Both the position numbers and the translations under genes were made by a program. Below the pieces are notes generated by a model, which saw nothing but the letters and a program-made list of their open reading frames with translations, did not search any database and was not told the DNA's origin. From Eubacteriales bacterium (GTDB lineage: Bacteria > Bacillota > Clostridia > Peptostreptococcales > Anaerovoracaceae), in NCBI GenBank assembly GCA_028692105.1, contig JAQUYC010000006.1:31930-86547 (forward strand): a DNA stretch of 54,618 bases, read 5' to 3'. Positions within the stretch are counted from its first letter, which is position 1. The number at the start of each line of letters is the position of its first letter. This document shows positions 1-8,746 of this stretch, piece by piece.

Positions 1-2
1 CT

Positions 3-1106
3 ACGCAGAAGGCAGCTATAGATACAACAGAAATGCAGTCTGAAACAGAGCAGATAACAAGCTTGCAGCCTGAGGCCATACTGCAGATAATAAGTAAGCA
101 GCCTAAAGCAGGGCAGATAACAAGTTTACAGCCTGAAGCTATGCAGGAAGCTGATATTAAGTTCACAGACATTCGGGATACAGTCTTACAATCTGCAGGT
201 ATAAAGATCAGCGGCATTCAATCTGAAAACGTAAAGAGCGCCGGCATCCATCCAACAGCTTCTGCAAAACAAGTTGAAGGAAATAATGATGAACCCGGAG
301 AAATCAAAGAACCGGATGAGAGTGGCGGTCTTTTGCCACAACTTCTCTATGCGAACAATAGCTTAGTATACAGGCTTAACAGCGTGGAATTCAGCCCGGA
401 AGGTATTACGGACTATTCAGACGGCAATAAAGTCTTCACAGTTCAGAAATCAGAAACCCGAGGAACAGGTGAAGAACAGGCAACTAAAGAAATAGCCGGC
501 ATTGGAGAAAAGGCATTTGATCACGTTCATTCTGTAACAGAGACTTTAATCCCGATACTGAACACAAGTCAGACAAATGAAACAGCCGAAATGGCTCCGG
601 CAGCTAAATCAATCGAAAAAGCCGAACCTTACAGCCAGATCGGCAATGAAATTCTCGCGAAATTAGAGCAGAAAGGACCGCAAGAGTTTAAAATGCAGCT
701 TCAGCCTGAAAACTTAGGTGAGATCAATATCAAGCTCAAGATCAACGAAGGGAAACTGACCATAGATATCCTTGCGGCTAATCAGGAGACACAGGCATTG
801 CTGAAGGGTCAGGTGGACAAGCTTATAGCGAGTATGGGGCTTCAAAATGTGCAGGTGGAAAGCATAAAGGTCAGCCAGCACATAAATTCACAGACACAAG
901 ATTACAGCCAAGGTCAGGAACACATGAATGCAGCAATGGACTTATCACAAAGAAATCAGCAGCAACAATATCACCGGCGATTTCTCAATGACATTAGATT
1001 GAACGGTTCATCAGACAGGTTTCAGACAGAGATATCGGACTATGACACGGCAGAACGCACCGGAGCTTACAGGTACGAGCCTCATAGAATAAATTACAGG
1101 ATTTAG
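3..1106 (+). CDS. fliK: Flagellar hook-length control protein FliK (5' partial)
   Basis: Molecular ruler of flagellar type III export that sets hook length and switches export from hook to filament substrates. The frame is open from base 3, with no ribosome site before the ATG at 33, so the true start probably lies left of the window. The N-terminal half is low-complexity and Gln/Glu-rich and contains the near-repeat ITSLQPEA twice. The C-terminal Flg_hook domain is at about residues 210-280 (counted from the ATG at 33), with LQPENLGEINIKL and a Gln-rich end, typical of FliK. It is followed 17 bases later by flgD, the order seen in Bacillus (fliK-flgD). The N-terminal half is poorly conserved in the family, so identification rests on the C-terminal domain and position. 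Confidence 0.88.
   Translation, partial: TQKAAIDTTEMQSETEQITSLQPEAILQIISKQPKAGQITSLQPEAMQEADIKFTDIRDTVLQSAGIKISGIQSENVKSAGIHPTASAKQVEGNNDEPGEIKEPDESGGLLPQLLYANNSLVYRLNSVEFSPEGITDYSDGNKVFTVQKSETRGTGEEQATKEIAGIGEKAFDHVHSVTETLIPILNTSQTNETAEMAPAAKSIEKAEPYSQIGNEILAKLEQKGPQEFKMQLQPENLGEINIKLKINEGKLTIDILAANQETQALLKGQVDKLIASMGLQNVQVESIKVSQHINSQTQDYSQGQEHMNAAMDLSQRNQQQQYHRRFLNDIRLNGSSDRFQTEISDYDTAERTGAYRYEPHRINYRI
51..143 (+). repeat. Two imperfect direct repeats inside fliK
   Basis: Bases 51-80 and 114-143 are near-copies (CAGATAACAAG, two changes, then CAGCCTGA) with a 63-base period. They encode QITSLQPEA twice, 21 residues apart. This is an in-frame tandem-type duplication in the length-variable ruler part of FliK. 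Confidence 0.75.
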
Positions 1107-1123
1107 TGAAAGGAGGTATTGCG

Positions 1124-1744
1124 ATGTCAATAGAATCACTAAATAATTATACTGCAGTCAGGAGTGCAGATACTTCGAACAGTTCAACCGGCTTATCAAG
1201 CACCGCCTTAACTATGCAGGACTTTTTCTCCCTTATGGTTGCTGAGCTCTCAAATCAGGACATGTACAACACTATGGATAATACTCAATATATCTCGCAG
1301 CTTGCACAGTTCTCAATGATGCAGGCGATTTCCGATTTGAGCGAAACATTTTCAAAATCCTTCTCGGATTTAAGCCTGGCATATTCAACATCCTACAGTG
1401 TCGGACTGATAGGTAAAGAAGTAACGCTGGCAAAAACCGATAATGCAGGAAATATATCAACTTACAGGGGGATTGTCCAGAGCGTTAACTTATTCAACGG
1501 CAATGCCGAGGTCGTAGTTGACGGGAAAGCATATGCATTGAGCAGTGTAATGAAGGTAAATGAGCCGGATATTATCATACCGGACAGCAGTATCAACGCA
1601 AACAGAACAGCAGTTGATAAAGCTGACGAAACAGATGGCATGGCTGATTCAATCGAAAAAACAGACGGCTTGACTGATTCAATAGATGAAACCGATAACT
1701 CAATAGATGCGGCTGAAAAAATCGATAACTCAGCTGACATTTAG
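1124..1744 (+). CDS. flgD: Flagellar hook assembly scaffold FlgD
   Basis: Capping protein needed to polymerise the hook protein FlgE. The N-terminal FlgD signature is present (LTMQDFFSLMVAELSNQD followed by NTQYISQLAQFS), then a short beta-domain near residues 85-145. I start at the ATG at 1124 because AAAGGAGG lies at 1109-1116; the frame can be extended to a GTG at 1106, but that would overlap fliK and use the ribosome site as coding sequence. The last 50 or so residues form an unusual acidic tail of repeated D-S-I-[ED]-x-T-D units not present in most FlgD proteins. Product is about 206 residues. Confidence 0.9.
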   Translation: MSIESLNNYTAVRSADTSNSSTGLSSTALTMQDFFSLMVAELSNQDMYNTMDNTQYISQLAQFSMMQAISDLSETFSKSFSDLSLAYSTSYSVGLIGKEVTLAKTDNAGNISTYRGIVQSVNLFNGNAEVVVDGKAYALSSVMKVNEPDIIIPDSSINANRTAVDKADETDGMADSIEKTDGLTDSIDETDNSIDAAEKIDNSADI

Positions 1745-1756
1745 GAGGTGACAGTG

Positions 1757-2167
1757 ATGGTCAATCAAATTTCAGGCGGTCGGTACAATCTTAATGATTC
1801 CATTGTCAGACAGAGCAACCGTATAAATTCTTCTGTTGATAAAACCGGAACGGCTGACGGCAGAATCAACAACAGCAGCTCATTTCAGGAAATACTGAAT
1901 GAAAAGCTTAATCAGGGGATTTCATTTTCAAAACACGCTAATCAGAGGGTTGAGGAAAGAAGCATAAAGATCAGCGAAAATGATATGGGCCGTTTAGGGG
2001 ATGCCTGTGACAAGGCACAGCAAAAGGGAATCAGGGAAGCCTTGATCGTAATGGAAAATTCGGCTTTTATTATCAATGCGCCGAACAAAGTCGTAATAAC
2101 TGTAGTAGATAAAAATGAAATGAAAGATAACGTATTCACTAATATTGACGGTGCCTTATTTATATAG
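1757..2167 (+). CDS. Flagellar operon protein, TIGR02530-like
   Basis: Small protein of about 136 residues found between flgD and flgE in many Clostridia and Bacilli; its role is not established. Visible features are a Ser/Asn-rich N-terminus and a conserved core around FSKHANQRVEERSIKIS followed by an alpha/beta stretch ending in VDKNEMKDNVFTNIDGALFI, which matches my memory of the TIGR02530 flagellar family. The ATG at 1757 is preceded by AGGAGGTG at 1743-1750; a GTG at 1748 is in frame but sits inside the ribosome site. The family assignment is from recognition and location, not from a search. Confidence 0.75.
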   Translation: MVNQISGGRYNLNDSIVRQSNRINSSVDKTGTADGRINNSSSFQEILNEKLNQGISFSKHANQRVEERSIKISENDMGRLGDACDKAQQKGIREALIVMENSAFIINAPNKVVITVVDKNEMKDNVFTNIDGALFI

Positions 2168-2243
2168 CCGGACCTAAGACAGGAAGCTATAGTGCGCTTT
2201 GATTGACAGAGAGACGCACACCGGGCACAGAAAGGATTAAATA

Positions 2244-3749
2244 ATGTTAGGATCAATGTATTCAGCAGTCTCAGGACTTTCAGCACATCAGACAAAGATG
2301 AACGTAATCGGTAACAACATAGCAAACGTTAATACTTATGGCTTCAAGTCGAGCCGTGTAACATTTTCAGATGTATTTTATCAGACCATGGGGGCAGCAT
2401 CCGCTCCTACTACAGAGGGCGGCGGAACAAATCCAACACAGCTCGGATACGGCGCAAAGGTCAATTCCGTTGATGTTCTCAACACACGTGCGGGAAGCGC
2501 AACTACCGACAGAGCTTTGGATGTATATGTAAACGGAGACGGATATCTGCCTGTCAAAAACAGCGAAGGAATAGTCAGATTTACCAGAGTAGGCGTTTTA
2601 AGCTTTGATATATCCGGAAACCTGGTCGACTCTAACGGGAATCAGGTTCTTGGTTTCAGACTGGATAATACCACAAAGAATGCTCAGCTGAATTCAGACG
2701 GAACCACATCCTCTCAAAACCTTGTTGCAATCAAGGTCGATCCGAAGGAAATGGATAAATACTCAGGTATCGCTATCGGGCAGAATGGAGAGATCACCGC
2801 CATCAAAGAAGGAGATCCCACTTTCGTTCCCGGTGCTAATACCAGCTGGATGAATGGCACACCGACGGTAACTGAAGCATCGCTTTATAGCGGATCGTTG
2901 ACCATGACTGTAAGCAAGGGCTTCACTCCGTCAACTCTGTATACCGGGTCTCAGGAAGCTGTGTTCATCAGCTCAAATGCAGCCATAGATACAACTGCTG
3001 ATACAATGACCGTGGCTTACAATTCTGCAAATACTCCGCCGTATACTCTGAACTACTTGAATGGCGGCGTTGCCAGAAGTACAGCGGGCACTTTGGATCC
3101 CACAACCAATACTGTGACCTTTTCAGGGCTCGATGATCTGGATGGCGGAAACGGTGCAGTGGTCAGAATCCCAATCAAAGCAGCTCCTGCCGACACTGCA
3201 TTGGGGTACACATTTGCAGACGGGGCTGCGGCAGTCAGTATCGGAACAATTGATACACCTAATACATACGACATCAGGGCAACCACTTCATACAAATCCG
3301 GGGCAATTGTAACCCTTAACAAAACCTGGAACGGTTCCGCTACATCTATTGCACTTGGTGATGTGATGATACCGCTTGATACTTCTGAATTTCAGGATGC
3401 ACTTGACGCAGGTTTTACGAATATCAATATCGGTACAGTCGGTCCGGGGCCCGGAGAACCCGAAAAGATAGCCAACATGGCTGTGGTGAAGTTTACAAAT
3501 CAGAACGGGCTCTCTCAGGACGGCCAAGGCTATTATGTTGAAACTACAAACTCCGGTGAAGCAATTGCAACCATTCCTGGCAACGGCGGCACAGGGACTT
3601 TCCGAGCGGGAGCTTTAGAAATGTCAAATGTAGACCTTTCCAGGGAGTTCACCGAGATGATTATTGCGCAAAGGGGTTTTCAAGCAAATACAAGAATGAT
3701 CACAGTATCAGATGAGATGCTGTCAGAGCTGGTTAGCATGAAGAGATAA
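2244..3749 (+). CDS. flgE: Flagellar hook protein FlgE
   Basis: Main subunit of the flagellar hook, exported through the flagellar type III apparatus. At 501 residues it is a full-length FlgE/F/G-family protein: the N-terminal rod/hook signature SGLSAHQTKMNVIGNNIANV is at about residues 10-29, the C-terminal block VDLSREFTEMIIAQRGFQAN with its heptad pattern is at the end, and a long Thr/Ser/Gly-rich D1-D2 insertion lies between. The much longer central region separates it from the two rod-type paralogues at 12.7 and 13.6 kb. ATG at 2244 follows AAAGGA. Confidence 0.93.
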   Translation: MLGSMYSAVSGLSAHQTKMNVIGNNIANVNTYGFKSSRVTFSDVFYQTMGAASAPTTEGGGTNPTQLGYGAKVNSVDVLNTRAGSATTDRALDVYVNGDGYLPVKNSEGIVRFTRVGVLSFDISGNLVDSNGNQVLGFRLDNTTKNAQLNSDGTTSSQNLVAIKVDPKEMDKYSGIAIGQNGEITAIKEGDPTFVPGANTSWMNGTPTVTEASLYSGSLTMTVSKGFTPSTLYTGSQEAVFISSNAAIDTTADTMTVAYNSANTPPYTLNYLNGGVARSTAGTLDPTTNTVTFSGLDDLDGGNGAVVRIPIKAAPADTALGYTFADGAAAVSIGTIDTPNTYDIRATTSYKSGAIVTLNKTWNGSATSIALGDVMIPLDTSEFQDALDAGFTNINIGTVGPGPGEPEKIANMAVVKFTNQNGLSQDGQGYYVETTNSGEAIATIPGNGGTGTFRAGALEMSNVDLSREFTEMIIAQRGFQANTRMITVSDEMLSELVSMKR

Positions 3750-3767
3750 ATAAATATATAAGGCAGT

Positions 3768-3787
3768 GAGGGCGTTATTACGTCCTC
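3768..3787 (+). other. Small mRNA hairpin between flgE and flbD
   Basis: GAGGGCG and CGTCCTC pair (7 pairs, one G-U) around a six-base loop TTATTA. No T-run follows, so it is not a terminator; it could protect or mark a processing site in the flagellar transcript. Confidence 0.4.
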
Positions 3788-3812
3788 AAGCCTCATTGGA
3801 AGGAGCATAAGT

Positions 3813-4007
3813 ATGATAAAGCTTACAAAATTAAACCGCAGCAATAATGAGACATTTATTCTGAATTGCGAGCTTATCGAAACAGTTGAAGAAAGGCCGG
3901 ATACTACTATTCATTTGATAAATGGCAAGCATTTTGTAGTAGCAGAAAGCTCCGCAGAAGTTATATCAAAGGTAATAGCATTTAAACGCAGCATTTATTG
4001 CAAGTAG
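3813..4007 (+). CDS. flbD: FlbD/SwrD family flagellar protein
   Basis: A 64-residue cytoplasmic protein with the FlbD (SwrD) pattern: MIKLTKLN at the start, an internal ETVEERPDTTIHLINGKHFVV stretch (split by the family's conserved P-D-T), and V-I-x-F-K-R at the end. In Bacillus subtilis SwrD is known to raise flagellar power (torque). Ribosome site GGAAGGAG lies at about 3799-3806. It sits between flgE and fliM, as in Bacillus, except that fliL is not found after it. Confidence 0.87.
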   Translation: MIKLTKLNRSNNETFILNCELIETVEERPDTTIHLINGKHFVVAESSAEVISKVIAFKRSIYCK

Positions 4008-4051
4008 CTTAATTTCGAAAATCTTAAGGACAGCGAGCAGGAGGCCGCATA

Positions 4052-5065
4052 ATGAGCGAGATTCTTTCACAAAGTCAAATTGACAGTCTGCTGAGCAGTT
4101 TGGCGAGCGGAAACCAGGAAATTGAACCGGTAGAAAAGGAAAAAGGAAAAAAAATCAAGAATTATGACTTCAGAAGCCCTAAGCTCTTTACAAGGGAGCA
4201 GCTGAAGCTGCTTTACAGTATCTATGAAAATTACGCCAGAATTCTTTCTTCCTATATTACCGGTATCCTGCAGACCTATTCCCTCGTTGAGATTATTGAG
4301 GTCGAAGAACAGCAGTATTATGAGTTCAACAATGCTCTGCCCGACTCAGTACTAATCGGTCTCGTGGATTTGGCCATCAAAGAAAACAATGATGAAGAGA
4401 ATCTTATTCTTGTAGATTTATCAAAGGATATCGGTTACTGCTGCATAGATAAGCTTCTTGGAGGTTCAGGCAAACCGCTTGAAGCAGATAGAGAGTTTAC
4501 GGAAATAGAGCTTGGAATCTTAGATCATATGATGAAAGGGATTGTCAACCTCATGAAAAATATATGGATTGATTATCTTGAAGTAAAGCCGAGACTCCTC
4601 AAGCTTGAAACAAACTCAAGGATTCTGCAGGGGATCGGAGCGGATGATAATGTCGTGATCATCGTTATGAATATCATGGTAAACGAGACTCATGGAAAAA
4701 TGAACATCTGCATTCCGGCCATAACACTTGACGCAATATTTAAAATGAAAGATGCACTAAGTAAGAAAAAAGAGCGAAGAGGTGATCAATTGTCAGATGC
4801 TCAGCGGAGAACAGACATTTTAAAGCAGATCAGCCAATCAGATTTAGAGGTAAAAGGCATACTCGGAAGCATTGAAGTCCTCTCAAAGGATTTGATTGGT
4901 CTGGAGGTGGGAGACATCATCAAATTGAATAAACCTGAAAACTCCCTGGTTGAATTGGCTGTAGGAGAAACCGTCTGGTTCCGGGGTGAAATGGGATCCT
5001 ATAATAAAAAAAGGGCCATAGCAATTAGAGAATCTGTTAAGAGAGGAAGTGACCTGAAAAAATGA
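4052..5065 (+). CDS. fliM: Flagellar motor switch protein FliM
   Basis: C-ring component that binds phosphorylated CheY and transmits the switch signal to the rotor. The N-terminal CheY-binding peptide is clear (LSQSQIDSLLSSL), followed by a CheC-like middle domain and a C-terminal SpoA/FliN-like domain near residues 255-330. Length (337) is normal. The ribosome site is AGGAGG at 4039-4044. The stop overlaps the fliY start by ATGA, implying translational coupling of two partner C-ring proteins. Confidence 0.94.
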   Translation: MSEILSQSQIDSLLSSLASGNQEIEPVEKEKGKKIKNYDFRSPKLFTREQLKLLYSIYENYARILSSYITGILQTYSLVEIIEVEEQQYYEFNNALPDSVLIGLVDLAIKENNDEENLILVDLSKDIGYCCIDKLLGGSGKPLEADREFTEIELGILDHMMKGIVNLMKNIWIDYLEVKPRLLKLETNSRILQGIGADDNVVIIVMNIMVNETHGKMNICIPAITLDAIFKMKDALSKKKERRGDQLSDAQRRTDILKQISQSDLEVKGILGSIEVLSKDLIGLEVGDIIKLNKPENSLVELAVGETVWFRGEMGSYNKKRAIAIRESVKRGSDLKK

Positions 5066-6201
5066 GCAATGAAGACATTGTGTACAAACTAACGGAAATG
5101 GAGGCTGATGTAATCGGAGAAGTGATGAATATCAGTATGGGAGCTGCTGCTACTGCTATGTCGACTATACTGGATAAAAAAGTAAGCATTACAACACCGA
5201 AAATACAAACACAGCCGGTCAGCGAATTTGAGTTCTCTAACATGGAACCGGTTGTTGGTGTACTGATCAAGTATATTGAGGGAATTGCCGGTACTAATAT
5301 CCTATTGTTAAAGGAAGATGATTTAAAACGGATACTGGGTCATTTGCTCTCCATGGATCCTTCAGAGATAGCTGAGCTTGATGAAATCGGAATGAGCGCC
5401 GTCTGCGAAATCATGAACCAGATGATGGGCTCGGCTTCAAGTGCTTTAGCAGCTTTCTTTGGAAAGGCAATAAACATTTCACCTCCGGAAGTATTAGACA
5501 CTACGGGTAATTTAAAAGAGCTATTCTCACAAGACTGTGATACCTTGGTCAACATTGAATTTAATCTTAGTATTGACGGCCTTATTGAAAGCGAATTTAT
5601 AAGTGTGATGGAGCTTCAGTTAGCAAAGGAAATCGTTAAAATGTCATATGGCGCCAACTATATTGCGGAGGAAGCAGAGGCAAATCTTGCAGTTGAAGAG
5701 CGTACAGGGCTTGCGGAAACGGTACAGACTAAGCCGGCAGAAACCGTACAGGTAAAGCCTGCAGCAACACGGGTAAACTCGGCAGGTGAAGTAAAGCCGG
5801 AAATCGCCGCGGATGCTGTAACTGCAGCTGCCCCAGTTTCATCGCAGTATGTAGAACAAGCCCCAAAAGAACGGGTTTATGCTGCTCCATATAATCTAAA
5901 GCCTTTAATAGATGGAAACGCTGTTGATTTGGGAATAGATGAGAACAACCTGGAGCTAATCATGACAGTTCCGATTCAGATCACTGTTGAACTCGGCAAG
6001 ACAAAAAAGAAAATACGTGATATTGCAGATCTTACTGTCGGAAATATTGTTGAGCTGAACCGATTGGCCGGAGATCAGGTAGATGTTGTGGCAAACGGAA
6101 GGCTGATAGCTAAAGGCGATGTCGTTGTTGTAGATGATTATTACAGCGTAAGAATAACAGAAATAGTCAAGGCAAAGGATGATATCCAGGAAATCAAGTA
6201 A
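5062..6201 (+). CDS. fliY: Flagellar motor switch phosphatase FliY (FliN-like)
   Basis: C-ring protein that combines a CheC-type CheY-P phosphatase with a FliN domain. Two phosphatase motifs of the form D/S-x3-E-x2-N are intact: D16, E20, N23 and a second at about 112-119 (SAVCEIMN). Residues about 215-280 form an Ala/Pro/Val-rich linker with repeated ET-VQ-KPA units. The C-terminal SpoA domain is at about 295-375 (VPIQITVELGKTKKKIRDI). Unlike Bacillus FliY, it begins directly with the phosphatase domain and lacks the N-terminal EIDALL-like CheY-binding peptide, as in Thermotoga FliY; CheY-P capture must then depend on FliM. Confidence 0.93.
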   Translation: MSNEDIVYKLTEMEADVIGEVMNISMGAAATAMSTILDKKVSITTPKIQTQPVSEFEFSNMEPVVGVLIKYIEGIAGTNILLLKEDDLKRILGHLLSMDPSEIAELDEIGMSAVCEIMNQMMGSASSALAAFFGKAINISPPEVLDTTGNLKELFSQDCDTLVNIEFNLSIDGLIESEFISVMELQLAKEIVKMSYGANYIAEEAEANLAVEERTGLAETVQTKPAETVQVKPAATRVNSAGEVKPEIAADAVTAAAPVSSQYVEQAPKERVYAAPYNLKPLIDGNAVDLGIDENNLELIMTVPIQITVELGKTKKKIRDIADLTVGNIVELNRLAGDQVDVVANGRLIAKGDVVVVDDYYSVRITEIVKAKDDIQEIK

Positions 6202-6255
6202 ATCAATTAATATAAACATAAGTTACAGGATTCGTCAAAAAAGAGAGGTAAAAGA

Positions 6256-6618
6256 ATGGCTAAAATTTTAATCGTGGATGATGCTGCATTTATGAGGATG
6301 ATGGTAAAGGATAGTTTGTCTAAAGCCGGTTATTCTGATTTTCTTGAAGCAGGAAACGGCGAGGAAGCTGTGGCGAAATACACAGAAAGCAAACCGGACC
6401 TGGTTCTTCTTGACATTACTATGCCTGTGAAAGACGGTATTCAGGCATTGCAGTCAATTAAACAGGCTAATCCGCAGGCAAAGGTAATCATGTGCTCTGC
6501 TATGGGCCAGGAAAAAATGGTAGTAGAGGCCATAAGGTTAGGTGCTTTGGATTTTATTGTCAAGCCATTTAAACCAGAAAGACTGATTCAGACCGTCAAA
6601 AATGTTTTAGGTGATTAG
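6256..6618 (+). CDS. cheY: Chemotaxis response regulator CheY
   Basis: Single-domain receiver of 120 residues that, when phosphorylated, binds the FliM/FliY switch. The acid pocket (D8, D9), the phosphorylated aspartate in LLDITMP (D53), the Thr/Ser switch position in MCSAMG and the lysine in IVKPF are all present. AGAGAGG lies upstream at 6242-6248. It lies between fliY and fliO as in Bacillus. The cognate kinase gene cheA is not in this window. Confidence 0.95.
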   Translation: MAKILIVDDAAFMRMMVKDSLSKAGYSDFLEAGNGEEAVAKYTESKPDLVLLDITMPVKDGIQALQSIKQANPQAKVIMCSAMGQEKMVVEAIRLGALDFIVKPFKPERLIQTVKNVLGD

Positions 6619-6632
6619 CTGGAGGTCGGAAA

Positions 6633-6998
6633 TTGATTGGAGATATTTTTTCACTTGTGTTTGCTCTGATTGCGATGATTTGTATCATTCTGCTTACTTA
6701 TTATGTCAGCAGATGGTATGGCAGAAAGATGGGGCCCATTGCCGGGGGAAAACATATCAAGGCGGTTGACAGAATGGCTGTTAGTAAGACGGGGTCACTT
6801 TTAATTGTAGATATTTCGGGAAAACAGTATCTAATAGGAGTGAGCGACCAGAATGTGCAGATTTTAACGGAGCTCCCCGAACTTATCCCCCTTCCCCCGG
6901 CAAATGGTCCGAGGCAGGGCGGAATGAAGGAGCTTGTTAACGGCAGCACTTTTAAAAGTATGTTCAATTCGATAAAAAAACAGAGGAGTGGTGACTAG
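6633..6998 (+). CDS. fliO: Flagellar export protein FliO (FliZ), TTG start
   Basis: Assists assembly of the FliP pore of the flagellar export gate. It has one N-terminal membrane helix (residues about 6-26, SLVFALIAMICIILLTYYV), then a basic cytoplasmic FliO domain (VDRMAVSKTGSLLIVDISGKQYLIGV) and a disordered tail. The start is TTG at 6633, placed 7 bases after GGAGG (6621-6625); there is no nearby ATG. Identification rests on this motif and on the location just before fliP. Confidence 0.88.
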   Translation: MIGDIFSLVFALIAMICIILLTYYVSRWYGRKMGPIAGGKHIKAVDRMAVSKTGSLLIVDISGKQYLIGVSDQNVQILTELPELIPLPPANGPRQGGMKELVNGSTFKSMFNSIKKQRSGD

Positions 6999-7000
6999 TT

Positions 7001-7654
7001 ATGGAATTCATCCTTAACGGAGAGGGTGCAGATGCTGTAAAAATAATTATCGTGCTGACCATGATCAGTCTGGCGCCATTCCTACTTCTTATGATGACCT
7101 GCTTCACAAGAATCATAATCGTTTTGTCCTTTTTAAGGAATGCGCTTGGTCTTCAACAGACACCGCCAAATCAGGTCTTGATCGGTCTGGCACTTTTTAT
7201 CACCTTCTTTATCATGCAGCCGGTATTGACTGAAGTCAACGAAACCGCCTTGCAGCCATATAATGACGGATTGATCGAAACAGAGGTGTTTCTGGACAGG
7301 GCAGCAGTTCCGATGAAAGAATTTATGCTGAAACAGACAGGCGGCGAAGAGGTGGAGCTTTTTAAAAGTCTGTCCGCTGATAAAGAAGCTGCAGCTATGC
7401 ATGGAGCAGACATACCATTACATATAGTTGTGCCGGCATTTATAACAAGTGAATTAAAAAGGGCATTTCTGATAGGATTTTTGCTGTTCCTCCCATTCTT
7501 GATAATAGACTTGATAGTGTCCAGTACCCTGATGTCAATGGGTATGATCATGCTGCCGCCGGTAATGATCTCACTGCCGTTTAAAATAATGCTGTTTGTA
7601 ATAGTAGATGGCTGGGGACTCCTGATAAAGACCCTCGTTATGACATATAACTGA
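7001..7654 (+). CDS. fliP: Flagellar type III export gate protein FliP
   Basis: Pore-forming subunit of the export gate in the inner membrane. The FliP signature is clear (TCFTRIIIVLSFLRNALGLQ then PPNQVLIGLALF), and the C-terminal block AFLIGFLLFLPFLIIDLIVSS is well kept. Four hydrophobic segments and a length of 217 residues fit the shorter Gram-positive FliP, with no long cleavable signal sequence. The gene begins two bases after the fliO stop. Confidence 0.94.
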   Translation: MEFILNGEGADAVKIIIVLTMISLAPFLLLMMTCFTRIIIVLSFLRNALGLQQTPPNQVLIGLALFITFFIMQPVLTEVNETALQPYNDGLIETEVFLDRAAVPMKEFMLKQTGGEEVELFKSLSADKEAAAMHGADIPLHIVVPAFITSELKRAFLIGFLLFLPFLIIDLIVSSTLMSMGMIMLPPVMISLPFKIMLFVIVDGWGLLIKTLVMTYN

Positions 7655-7670
7655 AGGAAGGAACGATCTG

Positions 7671-7937
7671 ATGGATACATTTCAATTAACTGAAATCTTC
7701 AGAGATGCTGTTTTTACCGGTCTTAAGGTAGCCGCGCCTATCCTGCTTGTAAGTATTATGGTCGGCTTGCTTATTTCGATTATCCAGGCTGCGACTTCGA
7801 TCAACGAACAAACAATGACATTTGTACCTAAACTTATCGTCACTGCACTGATCATGATTGTTTTCGGCGGATGGATGATGCAGCAAATGGTGGATTTTTT
7901 TAACAGGATATTTGAATTTATAGGAACATCTATATAG
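7671..7937 (+). CDS. fliQ: Flagellar export gate protein FliQ
   Basis: Two-helix gate subunit of 88 residues that wraps the FliP-FliR pore. The pattern ILLVSIMVGLLISIIQAATSINEQT followed by a second hydrophobic helix (LIVTALIMIVFGGWMM) is typical of FliQ; the first block is split here only by my wording. Ribosome site GAAGGAA precedes the ATG. It sits between fliP and fliR as expected. Confidence 0.94.
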   Translation: MDTFQLTEIFRDAVFTGLKVAAPILLVSIMVGLLISIIQAATSINEQTMTFVPKLIVTALIMIVFGGWMMQQMVDFFNRIFEFIGTSI

Positions 7938-7948
7938 CGGGTGGCAAG

Positions 7949-8716
7949 GTGCTGGATGATTTAAACAGTTATTATATTTTTCTGTTCGTGTGCTGCAGGA
8001 TGGCAGGCGTGATCTTCTTTAATCCGATTTTTGGAAGAAGAAACATCCCAAGTGTCGTCAAGGTGGGGCTTTCTTTGGGGATTGCGATTAATGCGGTATA
8101 CGGACTGACTGACACAGTCGTTGTAGACTATACAGCATTTGAACTGCTGCTTGCAATTATCAGGGAATTTGCCGTAGGCTTTGCAATGGGATTCGTAATA
8201 CAGCTGTTTCTGTCAATATTCCATATAGGCGGGGAAATCATAGATCTTCAGATGGGATTCAGTATGGCGCAGATGTATGACCCGACGAGCAACTCTCAGA
8301 TATCCATAACCGGTAACCTGATCACTATAATGTATACAATGCTGTTCTTTATAACAAACAGTCATATAACATTACTGATGATCGCTATAAAATCCTATAG
8401 CGTTGTCCCTATAGGACTGGGAGGAATCAGCAGCAAGGCAGCGGTTTATTTCATTGAACTGTTCGGATATATACTAATTTATGCCGTACAGTTAGCTCTT
8501 CCGATCATGGTGACCGAGATTCTAACGGAAGTAGCGGTGGGAATACTCATGAGAGTGGTTCCGAATATCAATGTGTTTGTAGTAAATTTACAGCTCAAAG
8601 TTCTGATAGGAATGGTCATGCTGTTTACAATAATTCCTGTACTTGTTCATTATCTGGGAAAGCTGAACTTGATTATGCTTGACAGAGTCGGAGATGTCCT
8701 CCGGTACTTCATTTGA
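7949..8716 (+). CDS. fliR: Flagellar export gate protein FliR, GTG start
   Basis: Completes the FliP-FliQ-FliR export pore. Length 255, several membrane helices, and family blocks such as CCRMAGVIFFNPIFGRRNIP, IGGEIIDLQMGFSMAQMYDP and a C-terminal FVVNLQLKVLIGMVML. The start is GTG at 7949 with only a weak GGGTGG site, 11 bases after the fliQ stop, so translation may be partly coupled to fliQ. The assignment is secure from conserved blocks and order. Confidence 0.94.
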   Translation: MLDDLNSYYIFLFVCCRMAGVIFFNPIFGRRNIPSVVKVGLSLGIAINAVYGLTDTVVVDYTAFELLLAIIREFAVGFAMGFVIQLFLSIFHIGGEIIDLQMGFSMAQMYDPTSNSQISITGNLITIMYTMLFFITNSHITLLMIAIKSYSVVPIGLGGISSKAAVYFIELFGYILIYAVQLALPIMVTEILTEVAVGILMRVVPNINVFVVNLQLKVLIGMVMLFTIIPVLVHYLGKLNLIMLDRVGDVLRYFI

Positions 8717-8746
8717 GCAAATCGGAGACAAAGAGGGGATCTCATA

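Noticed and set aside
3768-3787. Terminator between flgE and flbD
   Set aside because: The hairpin has no T-run and the operon continues with normal spacing.
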